Of a stretch of 14,710 bases of DNA, positions 6,352-14,172 are shown in pieces. The notes beneath the pieces are model-generated. The model searched no databases. It was not told the origin of the DNA and saw only the letters and a program-made list of their open reading frames with translations. The stretch lies in contig WRJV01000311.1 in assembly GCA_009778415.1 (NCBI GenBank), positions 1 through 14,710 of the forward strand. Direction: 5' to 3'. The number at the start of each line of letters is the position of its first letter. Within the stretch, counting starts at the first letter, position 1. A program made the position numbers and the translations under genes. This stretch comes from Clostridiales bacterium. GTDB taxonomy: Bacteria > Bacillota > Clostridia > Peptostreptococcales > Anaerovoracaceae.

Positions 6352-8919
6352 ATGAATATCGAAAAATACACGCAAAACGCGCAGAGCGCCATAATGGAGT
6401 GCCAGAACATCGCTGCCGAAGAAGGGCACCAGCAGCTGGACGGCGAGCACCTGCACCTGTCTGTCATGCTGCAAAACGACGGGCTGATACCGAAACTGCT
6501 CAACATGATGGGCGTGAACATCGGCGAAGTGGTGGGGGAGCTTCAAAACGAGATGGAAAAGCTGCCAAAGGTGTCCGGAGCCAGCGACAACATGTATTCC
6601 ACCCGAAGGCTGAACCAGCTGTTTGGCAGCGCGGAGAAGATTGCCGCCGAATTCAAAGACGAGTACGTTTCCGTCGAGCACCTCTACCTGGCGCTGCTGG
6701 AGGAGAAGGGGACGCCCTCCGCGAGGATTTTCAGGAAGCACGACATCACAAGGGAAAAATTCCTGCTGGAACTGTCAAAAGTCAGGGGTAACCAAAGGGT
6801 GACGAGCCAAAACCCTGAAAACAACTACGACGCGCTGAACAAATACGGGCTGGACCTGGTCGAGCTCGCCAGGGAGGGCAAGCTGGACCCCGTCATCGGA
6901 AGGGACGCCGAGATAAGGCATACGGTGCAGATACTGTCTAGAAGGACGAAGAACAACCCGGTGCTGATAGGCGAGCCGGGGGTGGGGAAGACCGCCGTAG
7001 TCGAGGGGCTGGCCCAGCGCATACTGAACGGCGACGTCCCCGAAGGGCTCAAGGACAAGACCATATATGCCCTCGACATGGGGGCGCTGATCGCTGGGGC
7101 GAAATTCAGGGGCGAGTTTGAGGAGAGGCTCAAGGCGGTTTTGAACGAGATAGAAAAGTCGGAGGGGCGGATCATACTGTTCATCGACGAAATACACAAC
7201 ATCGTGGGCGCGGGCAGGGCAGAGGGGTCGATGGACGCCGGAAACCTGCTCAAGCCAAAACTGGCGAGGGGCGAGCTGCACTGCATTGGGGCGACGACCC
7301 TGGACGAGTACAGGAAGAACATCGAAAAAGACGCCGCGCTGGAAAGGCGGTTTCAAAAGATACTAGTCAATCAGCCCACTGTGGAGGACACTATTTCGAT
7401 TTTGCGTGGGCTAAAGGAGCGCTTTGAGATACACCACGGGGTCAGGATAACCGACGCTGCGCTGATATCCTGCGCCGTCCTGTCGGACCGGTACATAAGC
7501 GACAGGTTCCTGCCCGACAAGGCCATCGACCTGATGGACGAAGCCGCCTCGAAGATCCGCACCGAGATAGACAGCCTCCCCGGGTCCCTTGACGAGATTT
7601 CCAGGAAGATCATGCAGCTGGAGATAGAGAAGCAGGCGCTCTTCAAGGAAAAGGACGGCACATCGAAAAAAAGGCTTGAAAACATCGAAAAAGAGCTCGC
7701 GGTCCTCAAAGAGGAGAACGCGAGGATGAGGGCGCAGTGGGAAAACGAAAAGAAGGCGATCATCGACATAAAGGCGACCAAGCAGCAGCTTGAGGAAGTA
7801 AAGATGCAGATAGAGGAGGCGGAGCGGAACTACGACCTCGAACTCCTTGCGAAGCTGAAATACGGTACGCTCCCTGAGCTCGAAAGCAGGCTTAGGGAGG
7901 AAGAAGAGGTGAAAACCGAGGCCGACGAGCGGAGGCTGCTCAAAGAAGAGGTGACGGAAGAGGAAATCGCCGAAGTGGTTTCAAACTGGACCGGAATACC
8001 CGTCAGCAAGCTGGCCTGCGCTGAACGCGAGAAGCTGCTGCACTTGGCAGAAGAGCTCCACAAGCGGGTCGTAGGGCAAGACGAAGCCGTTATGGCTGTT
8101 TCCGAAGCGGTGCTGAGGGCCAGGGCAGGGCTCAAGGACGAGGGGCGCCCGATAGGGTCTTTCATATTCCTGGGGCCCACAGGCGTGGGCAAGACGGAGC
8201 TCGCCAAAGCCCTGTCCGAGGCGATGTTCGATTCCGAAAAGAACTTGGTAAGGATAGACATGTCGGAGTACATGGAAAAGCATTCGGTGTCGAGGCTGAT
8301 CGGGGCGCCGCCGGGGTACGTGGGCTACGACGAAGGCGGGCAGCTGACAGAGGCCGTCAGGAGGCGGCCGTACAGCGTGATCCTCTTTGACGAAATCGAA
8401 AAGGCGCACGCCGACGTGTTCAACGTGCTCCTGCAGCTTTTGGACGACGGGAGGCTCACCGACAGCCAAGGCAGGACTGTGGATTTCAAGAACACCATAG
8501 TGGTGATGACTTCCAACATCGGCAGCGCGTACCTGATGGAGAACATCAAACCGGACGGCACCATCAGCGAGGCGGTGAAGGAAGCGGTGGAAGCCGAGAT
8601 GAAGAACCACTTCAGGCCTGAATTCCTTAACAGGATAGACGACACGGTGGTGTTTTCGCCGCTCACGGAAGCGCAGATCATGAAGATAATCGACCTATCG
8701 ATGAAAGACATACAAAAGAGGCTTGCAGAGCGCAGCATTACGGTGGTCTTGACAGAGAACACGAAACGCACTATTGCAAACGAGGCATATTCGCCGCTGT
8801 TTGGCGCGAGGCCAGTAAAGCGCTACCTGCAGAAGCACATAGAAACACAGATCGCCGCAAAGATCGTAAGGGGCGAAGTGAAGGAGGGCGAAACCATCAC
8901 CATCGACATCAGGGGGTAG
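6352..8919 (+). CDS. clpB: ATP-dependent chaperone ClpB (Hsp100 disaggregase)
   Basis: An 855-residue hexameric AAA+ protein that, with DnaK, pulls polypeptides out of aggregates in the cytosol. Order of domains: Clp N-domain (about 3-145), AAA-1 with Walker A GEPGVGKT (207-214), pore loop GAKFRGEFE (249-257) and Walker B ILFIDEIH (275-282), a coiled-coil middle domain (about 405-530) that marks ClpB rather than ClpA, AAA-2 with Walker A GPTGVGKT (608-615), pore loop GYVGYDEGG (655-663) and Walker B VILFDEIE (676-683), and a C-terminal GARPVKRYLQK sensor-2 region. The first pore loop has Phe where Tyr is usual, a conservative change. ATG 6346 lies only 3 bases from GGGAG, so ATG 6352 (9 bases) is preferred. 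I see no CIRCE or CtsR operator nearby, which is unusual for a heat-shock gene in Bacillota. Confidence 0.97.
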   Translation: MNIEKYTQNAQSAIMECQNIAAEEGHQQLDGEHLHLSVMLQNDGLIPKLLNMMGVNIGEVVGELQNEMEKLPKVSGASDNMYSTRRLNQLFGSAEKIAAEFKDEYVSVEHLYLALLEEKGTPSARIFRKHDITREKFLLELSKVRGNQRVTSQNPENNYDALNKYGLDLVELAREGKLDPVIGRDAEIRHTVQILSRRTKNNPVLIGEPGVGKTAVVEGLAQRILNGDVPEGLKDKTIYALDMGALIAGAKFRGEFEERLKAVLNEIEKSEGRIILFIDEIHNIVGAGRAEGSMDAGNLLKPKLARGELHCIGATTLDEYRKNIEKDAALERRFQKILVNQPTVEDTISILRGLKERFEIHHGVRITDAALISCAVLSDRYISDRFLPDKAIDLMDEAASKIRTEIDSLPGSLDEISRKIMQLEIEKQALFKEKDGTSKKRLENIEKELAVLKEENARMRAQWENEKKAIIDIKATKQQLEEVKMQIEEAERNYDLELLAKLKYGTLPELESRLREEEEVKTEADERRLLKEEVTEEEIAEVVSNWTGIPVSKLACAEREKLLHLAEELHKRVVGQDEAVMAVSEAVLRARAGLKDEGRPIGSFIFLGPTGVGKTELAKALSEAMFDSEKNLVRIDMSEYMEKHSVSRLIGAPPGYVGYDEGGQLTEAVRRRPYSVILFDEIEKAHADVFNVLLQLLDDGRLTDSQGRTVDFKNTIVVMTSNIGSAYLMENIKPDGTISEAVKEAVEAEMKNHFRPEFLNRIDDTVVFSPLTEAQIMKIIDLSMKDIQKRLAERSITVVLTENTKRTIANEAYSPLFGARPVKRYLQKHIETQIAAKIVRGEVKEGETITIDIRG

Positions 8920-10210
8920 GGGCGGCGGATTTTTTGTCTTTCAGTATCTGCACAATGTCCCCTTCCACCAGGGTGCGGACACGGCTGCCGATCAGCGCCA
9001 TGTTTTTCACCGTTTCGCCAAACGAGTTGCCCAGTATGCCGTCTTTCGGTATGTCGCCTTTCATTTCCAGCGACATTTGGGCGTTTTCGACAGCAATTCC
9101 CACGCCGAGGGATATCTTTTGCGCACAGTTTGGTTTTGCGCCGTCGCACAGGACGCCGGCTAGGGTCTGGAGCGTCATCTGCGAGGCTTTTTCCACAGCG
9201 GCCTGGTCCCCTCCGAGCATGTACGAAAGGCCTCCTGCGAGAGAGACTGCGGCCACAATGGCGCAGTCGCAGAACGGCGTCCCTGCTTCCAGCAGCTTGT
9301 TCGAGTACCCGGCGATCAGGCAGGACAGGCAGAGCGCTTTCAGCAAAACCTCGTCGCCGGCGCTGTATTCCTCTTTTAAAGCAGAAAGGCCGTTGAATAT
9401 GACGACGCCCTGGTTGCCGCTGCCAAACACGGACATGACCGGCAGCGTGCCGCCGCCCATCCTGGCGTCGCCCGCTGCGCTGCTCTGGCTCTTGACTTTG
9501 AAATACGGGTGCTTGCACACGTCAAGGGAAAAGATCTTGCTCAATAGGAACCCGGTTGAAATGCCCAGGTGGCCCTCCTTGCCGGCATCTGCGACCTTTT
9601 TGTTCATCTCGATGCCTTGCCGGAGGAATTCCAGATCCTCTGCTTTCGCGCTGTCTGCAAAATCGTACAGCTTGCCTATGCTGCAATCGTCAAAAAACGC
9701 AAGCTTGTTGCCGTAGCCGGTGCGTGTTTCCGGCGGATGGTCAAGCAAAACCTGCCCGTCCTTTTCGATGTACACCGGGTTTTCGTGGTGCCCGTCGAAA
9801 ACCACTGTGGCGCTGCCATTGCCTGTGGTGACGGCAGCGTGAACGTAGACTTCGCCTTTGTGCGGGTCCACTTCGATGCTTACCGGTATCTGCCCCAGCA
9901 GTTTTCGGGCTTCGCCTATCTGCTGCTCCGTGTAGTCTTCCAGCAGCATCAGGCCTTTGTCCGGGTTTCCGGCTGTGATGCCGAACATCACGGCAAAGGG
10001 GAGGCCGGACTCTTTTGTCCCAGGCAGGATCACTCCGTCAGAGTTTTTGTACACGTCGTTTGAGACGGTCAGCCGAATGCTTTGCAGAGGCCCTTTGACC
10101 GAAGAGTACGCCATGGCAGCTGCCAGGGCAGGCGTGATCGGGTCGGTGCAGCCCAGGGCCGGCACGACGTTGGCTTTCAGCAAATCGAATACTTCTTTTT
10201 TGTCGTTCAT
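8909..10210 (-). CDS. cyuA: L-cysteine desulfidase / serine dehydratase alpha-like (CyuA/YhaM, UPF0597)
   Basis: A 433-residue protein of the UPF0597 family; characterised members convert L-cysteine to pyruvate, ammonia and sulfide using an oxygen-sensitive [4Fe-4S] cluster. Family marks are ALGCTDP (18-24, C21), the G-rich DARMGGGTLPVMSVFGSGNQG region (248-268), GTPFCDCAI (310-318) and LCDGAKPNCAQK (354-365, C355 and C362); these cysteines are the likely cluster ligands. Length fits the family (about 430). ATG 10210 has AAGGAGG eight bases upstream. It is the last gene of the leftward operon, 27 bp after the GntR gene, and its end overlaps the end of clpB by 11 bp. Because the fold is shared with L-serine dehydratase alpha, serine or another small amino acid remains a possible substrate. 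Confidence 0.88.
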   Translation of the reverse strand: MNDKKEVFDLLKANVVPALGCTDPITPALAAAMAYSSVKGPLQSIRLTVSNDVYKNSDGVILPGTKESGLPFAVMFGITAGNPDKGLMLLEDYTEQQIGEARKLLGQIPVSIEVDPHKGEVYVHAAVTTGNGSATVVFDGHHENPVYIEKDGQVLLDHPPETRTGYGNKLAFFDDCSIGKLYDFADSAKAEDLEFLRQGIEMNKKVADAGKEGHLGISTGFLLSKIFSLDVCKHPYFKVKSQSSAAGDARMGGGTLPVMSVFGSGNQGVVIFNGLSALKEEYSAGDEVLLKALCLSCLIAGYSNKLLEAGTPFCDCAIVAAVSLAGGLSYMLGGDQAAVEKASQMTLQTLAGVLCDGAKPNCAQKISLGVGIAVENAQMSLEMKGDIPKDGILGNSFGETVKNMALIGSRVRTLVEGDIVQILKDKKSAAPTP

Positions 10211-10237
10211 TGTTGATGCCTCCTTGGCTTAATTCCA

Positions 10238-10903
10238 TTAATACCTTGCTATAGCGTTGTCCATATGCCTTTCCATGGCGCCGACGCCAGCTGCCAAGTC
10301 TCTGTTTTTCAGCGCCCAGAAGATGTCCCCGTGCTCAGCCAGCAGCAGAGGGAGGTTTTCATGGGTTGTGCTCGGGGCTTTCAGCGCGTATGCCGTGTAC
10401 TGCTGGTACGAAGAAAGCGTGGCTTGAAGCATCCTGTTGTGAGACGAGGCGTATATGAGCTGGTGAAAACTCGTGTTTATGTTGAGCATTTTGTCGAGGT
10501 CGCCTTTCTGGGTGTAAAACTCCATAAACTCGAAGGTTTCTTCGAGGGCGTCGAGTTCATCGTCGGTGATCCTTTCGACAGCCCATTTGACAGCCTGAAT
10601 TTCGTAGGGCCTGCGGAGGCAGAAGATGTCCCTGACATCCTGGCCTGAAAGCCCAAGGACGAAAGCGCCCCTGTTCGGGACTGTTTCTATCAAACCTTCT
10701 GCTTCAAGCCGACGCAGCGCCTCCCTGACCGGGGTCCGGCTGATCATGTGCTCGGAGCATATCTGCTGTTCCGTCAGCTTGTGCCCCTTGGGGTATTTGC
10801 CTTGCAGTATGTCCTTCCTCAGCCCGGAAAAGAGGTCGGTCGACAGTAGCACTCCGGGGCTTTGGCTTTTTGCGTCAGGAAAGACGTTTTTTGTATTTGG
10901 CAT
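10238..10903 (-). CDS. GntR-family transcriptional regulator with FCD domain
   Basis: A 221-residue repressor-type regulator. The N-terminal winged helix-turn-helix (about 24-84) carries the GntR recognition stretch ISRTPVREALRRLEAEGLI (54-72). The C-terminal FCD ligand domain (about 90-220) keeps three metal-binding histidines, H147, H191 and H213, with family-typical spacing; the fourth ligand, normally Asp, is Asn (N143). FCD regulators commonly sense carboxylates, which suits a position between isocitrate dehydrogenase and cyuA. A purine-rich AAGGAAAGG precedes ATG 10903, and the gap to isocitrate dehydrogenase is 25 bp. The palindrome at 14053-14066 in the operon promoter is the obvious candidate operator, so I infer autorepression; the ligand, perhaps citrate or isocitrate, is a guess. 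Confidence 0.92.
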   Translation of the reverse strand: MPNTKNVFPDAKSQSPGVLLSTDLFSGLRKDILQGKYPKGHKLTEQQICSEHMISRTPVREALRRLEAEGLIETVPNRGAFVLGLSGQDVRDIFCLRRPYEIQAVKWAVERITDDELDALEETFEFMEFYTQKGDLDKMLNINTSFHQLIYASSHNRMLQATLSSYQQYTAYALKAPSTTHENLPLLLAEHGDIFWALKNRDLAAGVGAMERHMDNAIARY

Positions 10904-10928
10904 ATTGCGCGCCCTTTCCTTGCCGGAC

Positions 10929-12068
10929 TTATTCTATGTTCGACAATATGTAGTCGGCGAACTGGGCGCCGGTGGCGCCGCCCGGCCTTCCGGTGATGAC
11001 AAGCTTCCGTTCAAGCACCGTGCATTTGTCCAGCGCGGCAAAAAGCTTGTCCGCCTGCTTCCGGTAGCCGATGTGGGAGAGCAGCATCGCCCCTGCGCGG
11101 ATGACGCTGCAAGGGTCGGCGTAAGCGGCCCTGCCTTCTTCGACCATCCGGGGCGCGGAGCCGTGGATGGCTTCAAACATAGCGTACTGCTTGCCGATGT
11201 TGGCGCTTCCTGCCGTGCCGACGCCGCCCTGAAGCTCGGCAGCTTCGTCTGTGAGGATGTCGCCGTATATGTTGGGGAGCACGAACACTTCAAACTGCTG
11301 CCGCCTCTTTTCGTCCAGGAGCTTTGCGGTCATGATGTCTATGTACCAATCGTCGGTTTCGATATCCGGGTAACCTTTTGACACGTCCTTGCAGACATTT
11401 AGAAATTTTCCGTCCGTGGTCTTTACTATGTTGGCCTTTGTGACTATCGTGACGCGCTTCTTCCCGTTGCTTTTGGCGAATTCATATGCGAGCTTCGCAA
11501 TCCTCGCTGTCCCTTGGGTGGTAATCACCCTGAAATCGACGGCAAGGTCGTCAGTAATGTTCAAACCTTGGCTGCCCATGGCGTAGAGGCATTCGGTGTT
11601 TTCACGGAAGAAGGTCCAGTCGATGCCGAGAGCCGGAACTTTTACAGGCCTCACGTTGGCGAACAGGTCGAGCTCCTTTCGCATCGCCACGTTTGCGCTT
11701 TCGATGTTGGCCCACCGGTCGCCCTTCCTCGGGGTAGTTGTAGGGCCTTTCAGCAGGACGTGGCACTGCTTCACCGCATCCAGCACGTCGTCTGGGATGG
11801 CTTTGCCCGCCTCTGCCCGCCTCTCTATGGTGCAGCCGTCAATCGCCCGAAATTCCACTTTGCCGGACCGCGCTTCCTCGGCAAGGAGGCATTCCAGCAC
11901 CCTCTGCGCCTCTGCCGTTATGGCGGGGCCGATGCCGTCGCCGCCTATCACCCCTATGACTATCTTGCCCAAGGTTTCGTAGTCGATAAAATCAGCGGCC
12001 TCTTTCATTTTTTCCACCCTGGCAAGCTGCCCGGCGACGATGTCCTCGAATTGTTTTGCGTAATCCAT
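10929..12068 (-). CDS. Isocitrate/isopropylmalate-family dehydrogenase, probably isocitrate dehydrogenase
   Basis: A 379-residue beta-decarboxylating dehydrogenase, probably turning isocitrate into 2-oxoglutarate and CO2. It has GVIGGDGIGP (39-48), KGPTTTP (107-113), FANVRPV (136-142), FRENTECLY (154-162), K211 in TKANIVKTTDG, and metal-site aspartates D244, D270 and D274 (GDILTD). SANVAMR (124-130) matches the SxNxxxR substrate site of isocitrate dehydrogenases rather than the isopropylmalate type. Residues 1-34 are an extension before the usual N-terminus. The cofactor loop reads HGSAPRM (302-308): NAD enzymes usually have Asp-Ile and E. coli-type NADP enzymes Lys-Tyr at the last two positions, so the Arg leaves specificity open. 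AGGAGG seven bases before ATG 12068 overlaps the end of the aconitase gene, 11 bp away, indicating coupled translation. Confidence 0.87.
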   Translation of the reverse strand: MDYAKQFEDIVAGQLARVEKMKEAADFIDYETLGKIVIGVIGGDGIGPAITAEAQRVLECLLAEEARSGKVEFRAIDGCTIERRAEAGKAIPDDVLDAVKQCHVLLKGPTTTPRKGDRWANIESANVAMRKELDLFANVRPVKVPALGIDWTFFRENTECLYAMGSQGLNITDDLAVDFRVITTQGTARIAKLAYEFAKSNGKKRVTIVTKANIVKTTDGKFLNVCKDVSKGYPDIETDDWYIDIMTAKLLDEKRRQQFEVFVLPNIYGDILTDEAAELQGGVGTAGSANIGKQYAMFEAIHGSAPRMVEEGRAAYADPCSVIRAGAMLLSHIGYRKQADKLFAALDKCTVLERKLVITGRPGGATGAQFADYILSNIE

Positions 12069-12079
12069 GGTGTTGCCTC

Positions 12080-14002
12080 CTATTCCGACTTTATGTAGTT
12101 TATTTTTCCGCCGTGCAGGATCATCAGGACCTCCAAATCGGAAAAATGCGTCAAGAACGTACAGCTTTTGCCGGTCGTCTTGTTTTTGACAGTCACGGTT
12201 TTGTTTTTGACCTGCGAGACAGCGTTTTCTATCACCAGGTCATGTCCCATCTGAAATTCGCTGCGGTCGGCGGGATGCTCAAACACAAGGGGCAATATCC
12301 CGCTGTTTATCAGGTTTGAGCGGTGTATCCTGGCGAAGGACTTCGCCAGCACGAACTTGACTTTGAGGTAAAGCGGCACCAGCGCGGCATGTTCCCTGCT
12401 GCTGCCTTGGCCGTAGTTTTCGCCGCCAACGATGGCGCAGCCGTCAATTTCCCTGCACCGCTTTGCAAACCCGCTGTCGATTTTTTCAAAGCAAAAATCC
12501 GACAGGTAAGGGATGTTCGAGCGGTACGGGAGCAGCCTGGAATCCGACGGCATTATGTCGTCGGTGGTTACGTTGTCCCCAAGGCACAGCGCGACAGAAG
12601 CCGCAACTTCGTCTGCCAGGCGCGAGTTTCGCGGGAAAGGCTTGATGTTCGGCCCCATTACAACGCCTGTGCTTTGCATGTCCGCATCGCTTGGGTACAC
12701 TATGAAGCTGTCGTTTTTTGCGAATGTCTCGCTTGGGATTTCCGGCAAAGCGACGCCTGTATCGCTTCCGTCCGCAAGGTGCCCGCAGATAGCCGAAACC
12801 GCTGCTGTTTCAGGGCTGACGAGATATACGCCGGCATCCTGCGTACCGCTTCTGCCTTTGAAGTTGCGGTTGAACGTGCGCAGGGACACGGCGCCTGACT
12901 TTGGCGACTGGCCCATGCCGATGCAGGGGCCGCATGCGTTTTCTATAATCCTTGCACCTGAGTTTATTATGTCGGCCAATGCGCCGTTTTCGGCCAATTT
13001 CGAGAGTGTCCTTGCAGAACCCGGAGAGATGACCAGGCTGACGTTTGGGTGGACCTTCTTCCCCTTCAGGATGGCTGCGACTTTCATCAAGTCCGTGTAA
13101 GACGAATTTGTGCAGCTGCCTATGGCGACTTGGTCTATCTTGATGCTGCCGATGTTCTTCACCGTGTCTACGTTGTCCGGGCTGTGGGGCATGGCGGCGA
13201 GAGGGGCGAGGGTAGACAGGTCGACCTCCAAAACCCCGCAGTAAGCCGCGCCGACGTCCGCGCAAAGCGGAGAATAGTCTTGTTCACGCCCTTGGGAACG
13301 TAGGTAGGCCAGCGTGTTTTCGTCGCTGGGGAAGATGGACGTCGTGGCGCCCAGCTCGGCGCCCATGTTCGCGATGGTGGCGCGGTCCGTCACCGACAGC
13401 TTCTTTACGCCGTCGCCTGTGTATTCTATGATCTTCCCGACACCGCCCTTGACGGTGAGCCGCTTCAGCACGTGCAGGATGACATCCTTTGCAGAAACCC
13501 AGGGGCCCAGCTCCCCGGACAGGCGCACGTTCAAGACCTGGGGCACGGTGACGGAATACGTCCCTTTGGCCATTGCGACGGCTACGTCGAGGCCGCCCGC
13601 GCCTATGGCGATCATGCCAAGGCCGCCCCCGGTCGGGGTGTGGCTGTCTGAGCCGAGCAAGGTTTTCCCGGGGATGCCGTAGTTCTCCAGGTGCAGCTGG
13701 TGGCATATGCCGTTTCCCGGCTTTGAGAAGACCACGCCGTGCCGCTGCGCCACGCTTTTGATGAACGCATGGTCGTCAGCGTTTTCAAACCCTGTCTGAA
13801 GCATGTTGTGGTCTATGTAGGCTACCGAAAGCTCCGTTTTGACCTTTCCGATGTCCATGGCTTCAAGCTGCAGGTACACCATGGTCCCGGTGGAGTCTTG
13901 GGTGAGGGTCTGGTCGATTTTGATCTGGACCTCGTTTCCCGGGGCGACTTCTCCGGACACGAGGTGGGTTTCGAGTATTTTGTACGATAGCGGCTTGCCC
14001 AT
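12080..14002 (-). CDS. acn: Aconitate hydratase (single-chain, about 640 aa type)
   Basis: A 640-residue cytosolic [4Fe-4S] enzyme that isomerises citrate and isocitrate through cis-aconitate. Cluster ligands are C297 in IGSCTNS and C357/C360 in NACGPCIGMG. Other landmarks are LGSDSHTPTGGGLGM (116-130), NRNFKGRSG (378-386), and the swivel domain with the active-site serine loop YGQGSSREHAAL (530-541). The size and sequence fit the shorter aconitases of anaerobes rather than the roughly 890-residue AcnA or AcnB. All catalytic motifs look intact. The related leucine-pathway enzyme is normally two subunits in bacteria, so the fused C-terminal domain and the isocitrate dehydrogenase neighbour favour aconitase. 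ATG 14002 has AAAAGGAGT upstream. It is the first gene of the operon, and no citrate synthase is seen in the window. Confidence 0.94.
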   Translation of the reverse strand: MGKPLSYKILETHLVSGEVAPGNEVQIKIDQTLTQDSTGTMVYLQLEAMDIGKVKTELSVAYIDHNMLQTGFENADDHAFIKSVAQRHGVVFSKPGNGICHQLHLENYGIPGKTLLGSDSHTPTGGGLGMIAIGAGGLDVAVAMAKGTYSVTVPQVLNVRLSGELGPWVSAKDVILHVLKRLTVKGGVGKIIEYTGDGVKKLSVTDRATIANMGAELGATTSIFPSDENTLAYLRSQGREQDYSPLCADVGAAYCGVLEVDLSTLAPLAAMPHSPDNVDTVKNIGSIKIDQVAIGSCTNSSYTDLMKVAAILKGKKVHPNVSLVISPGSARTLSKLAENGALADIINSGARIIENACGPCIGMGQSPKSGAVSLRTFNRNFKGRSGTQDAGVYLVSPETAAVSAICGHLADGSDTGVALPEIPSETFAKNDSFIVYPSDADMQSTGVVMGPNIKPFPRNSRLADEVAASVALCLGDNVTTDDIMPSDSRLLPYRSNIPYLSDFCFEKIDSGFAKRCREIDGCAIVGGENYGQGSSREHAALVPLYLKVKFVLAKSFARIHRSNLINSGILPLVFEHPADRSEFQMGHDLVIENAVSQVKNKTVTVKNKTTGKSCTFLTHFSDLEVLMILHGGKINYIKSE

Positions 14003-14052
14003 TTATGGTACTCCTTTTCGGTGGCAGTTGGTTGGCTAGGGTTGTGCATCTG

Positions 14053-14066
14053 TATACAATTGTATA
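14053..14066. promoter_or_regulatory. Probable GntR/FCD operator in the aconitase operon promoter
   Basis: TATACAATTGTATA is a perfect 14-bp palindrome, and TGTATACA (14051-14058) forms a second, overlapping 8-bp palindrome resembling TTGTATACAA-type sites bound by FCD regulators. The -10 box of the leftward promoter lies inside it, so a bound protein would block transcription. The regulator in the same operon is the natural candidate. This is inferred from position and symmetry only. Confidence 0.6.
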
Positions 14067-14087
14067 ATTTTTGGGGAGGGGCGTCAA
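14059..14087 (-). promoter_or_regulatory. Promoter of the aconitase-idh-gntR-cyuA operon
   Basis: On the minus strand, -35 TTGACG (14087-14082) and -10 TACAAT (14064-14059) are 17 bp apart. The start would fall near 14052, giving a leader of about 50 bases before ATG 14002. The leader shows no riboswitch-like structure that I can recognise. Confidence 0.7.
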
Positions 14088-14098
14088 TTAATTTTTGC

Positions 14099-14127
14099 TT
14101 GTGCGATATGGACAGAATTGATATAAT
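14099..14127 (+). promoter_or_regulatory. Promoter of the GH18-like secreted protein gene
   Basis: A consensus -10 TATAAT (14122-14127) is preceded by TTGTGC (14099-14104) at 17 bp. The start would fall near 14134, leaving about 39 bases before ATG 14173. The palindrome at 14053-14066 lies about 35 bp upstream of this -35 box, so binding there might also influence this promoter. Confidence 0.6.
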
Positions 14128-14172
14128 ATAAGCATTGGGATTGAAATTCGATTAAGGTGGGGTCAGAGGGAA

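Noticed and set aside
8917..8940. T-run after GGGGCGGCGGA as a clpB terminator
   Set aside because: The T-run is there, but the bases before it do not form a stem, so an intrinsic terminator is not supported.
8934..9716. 260-residue plus-strand frame opposite cyuA
   Set aside because: Ser/Pro-rich with no domain, fully inside a gene with complete family motifs on the other strand; a shadow frame.
10626..11381. 251-residue plus-strand frame antisense to the regulator and isocitrate dehydrogenase
   Set aside because: It crosses two well-supported genes and their gap, has no recognisable motif and no ribosome-binding site; it is a codon-bias shadow.
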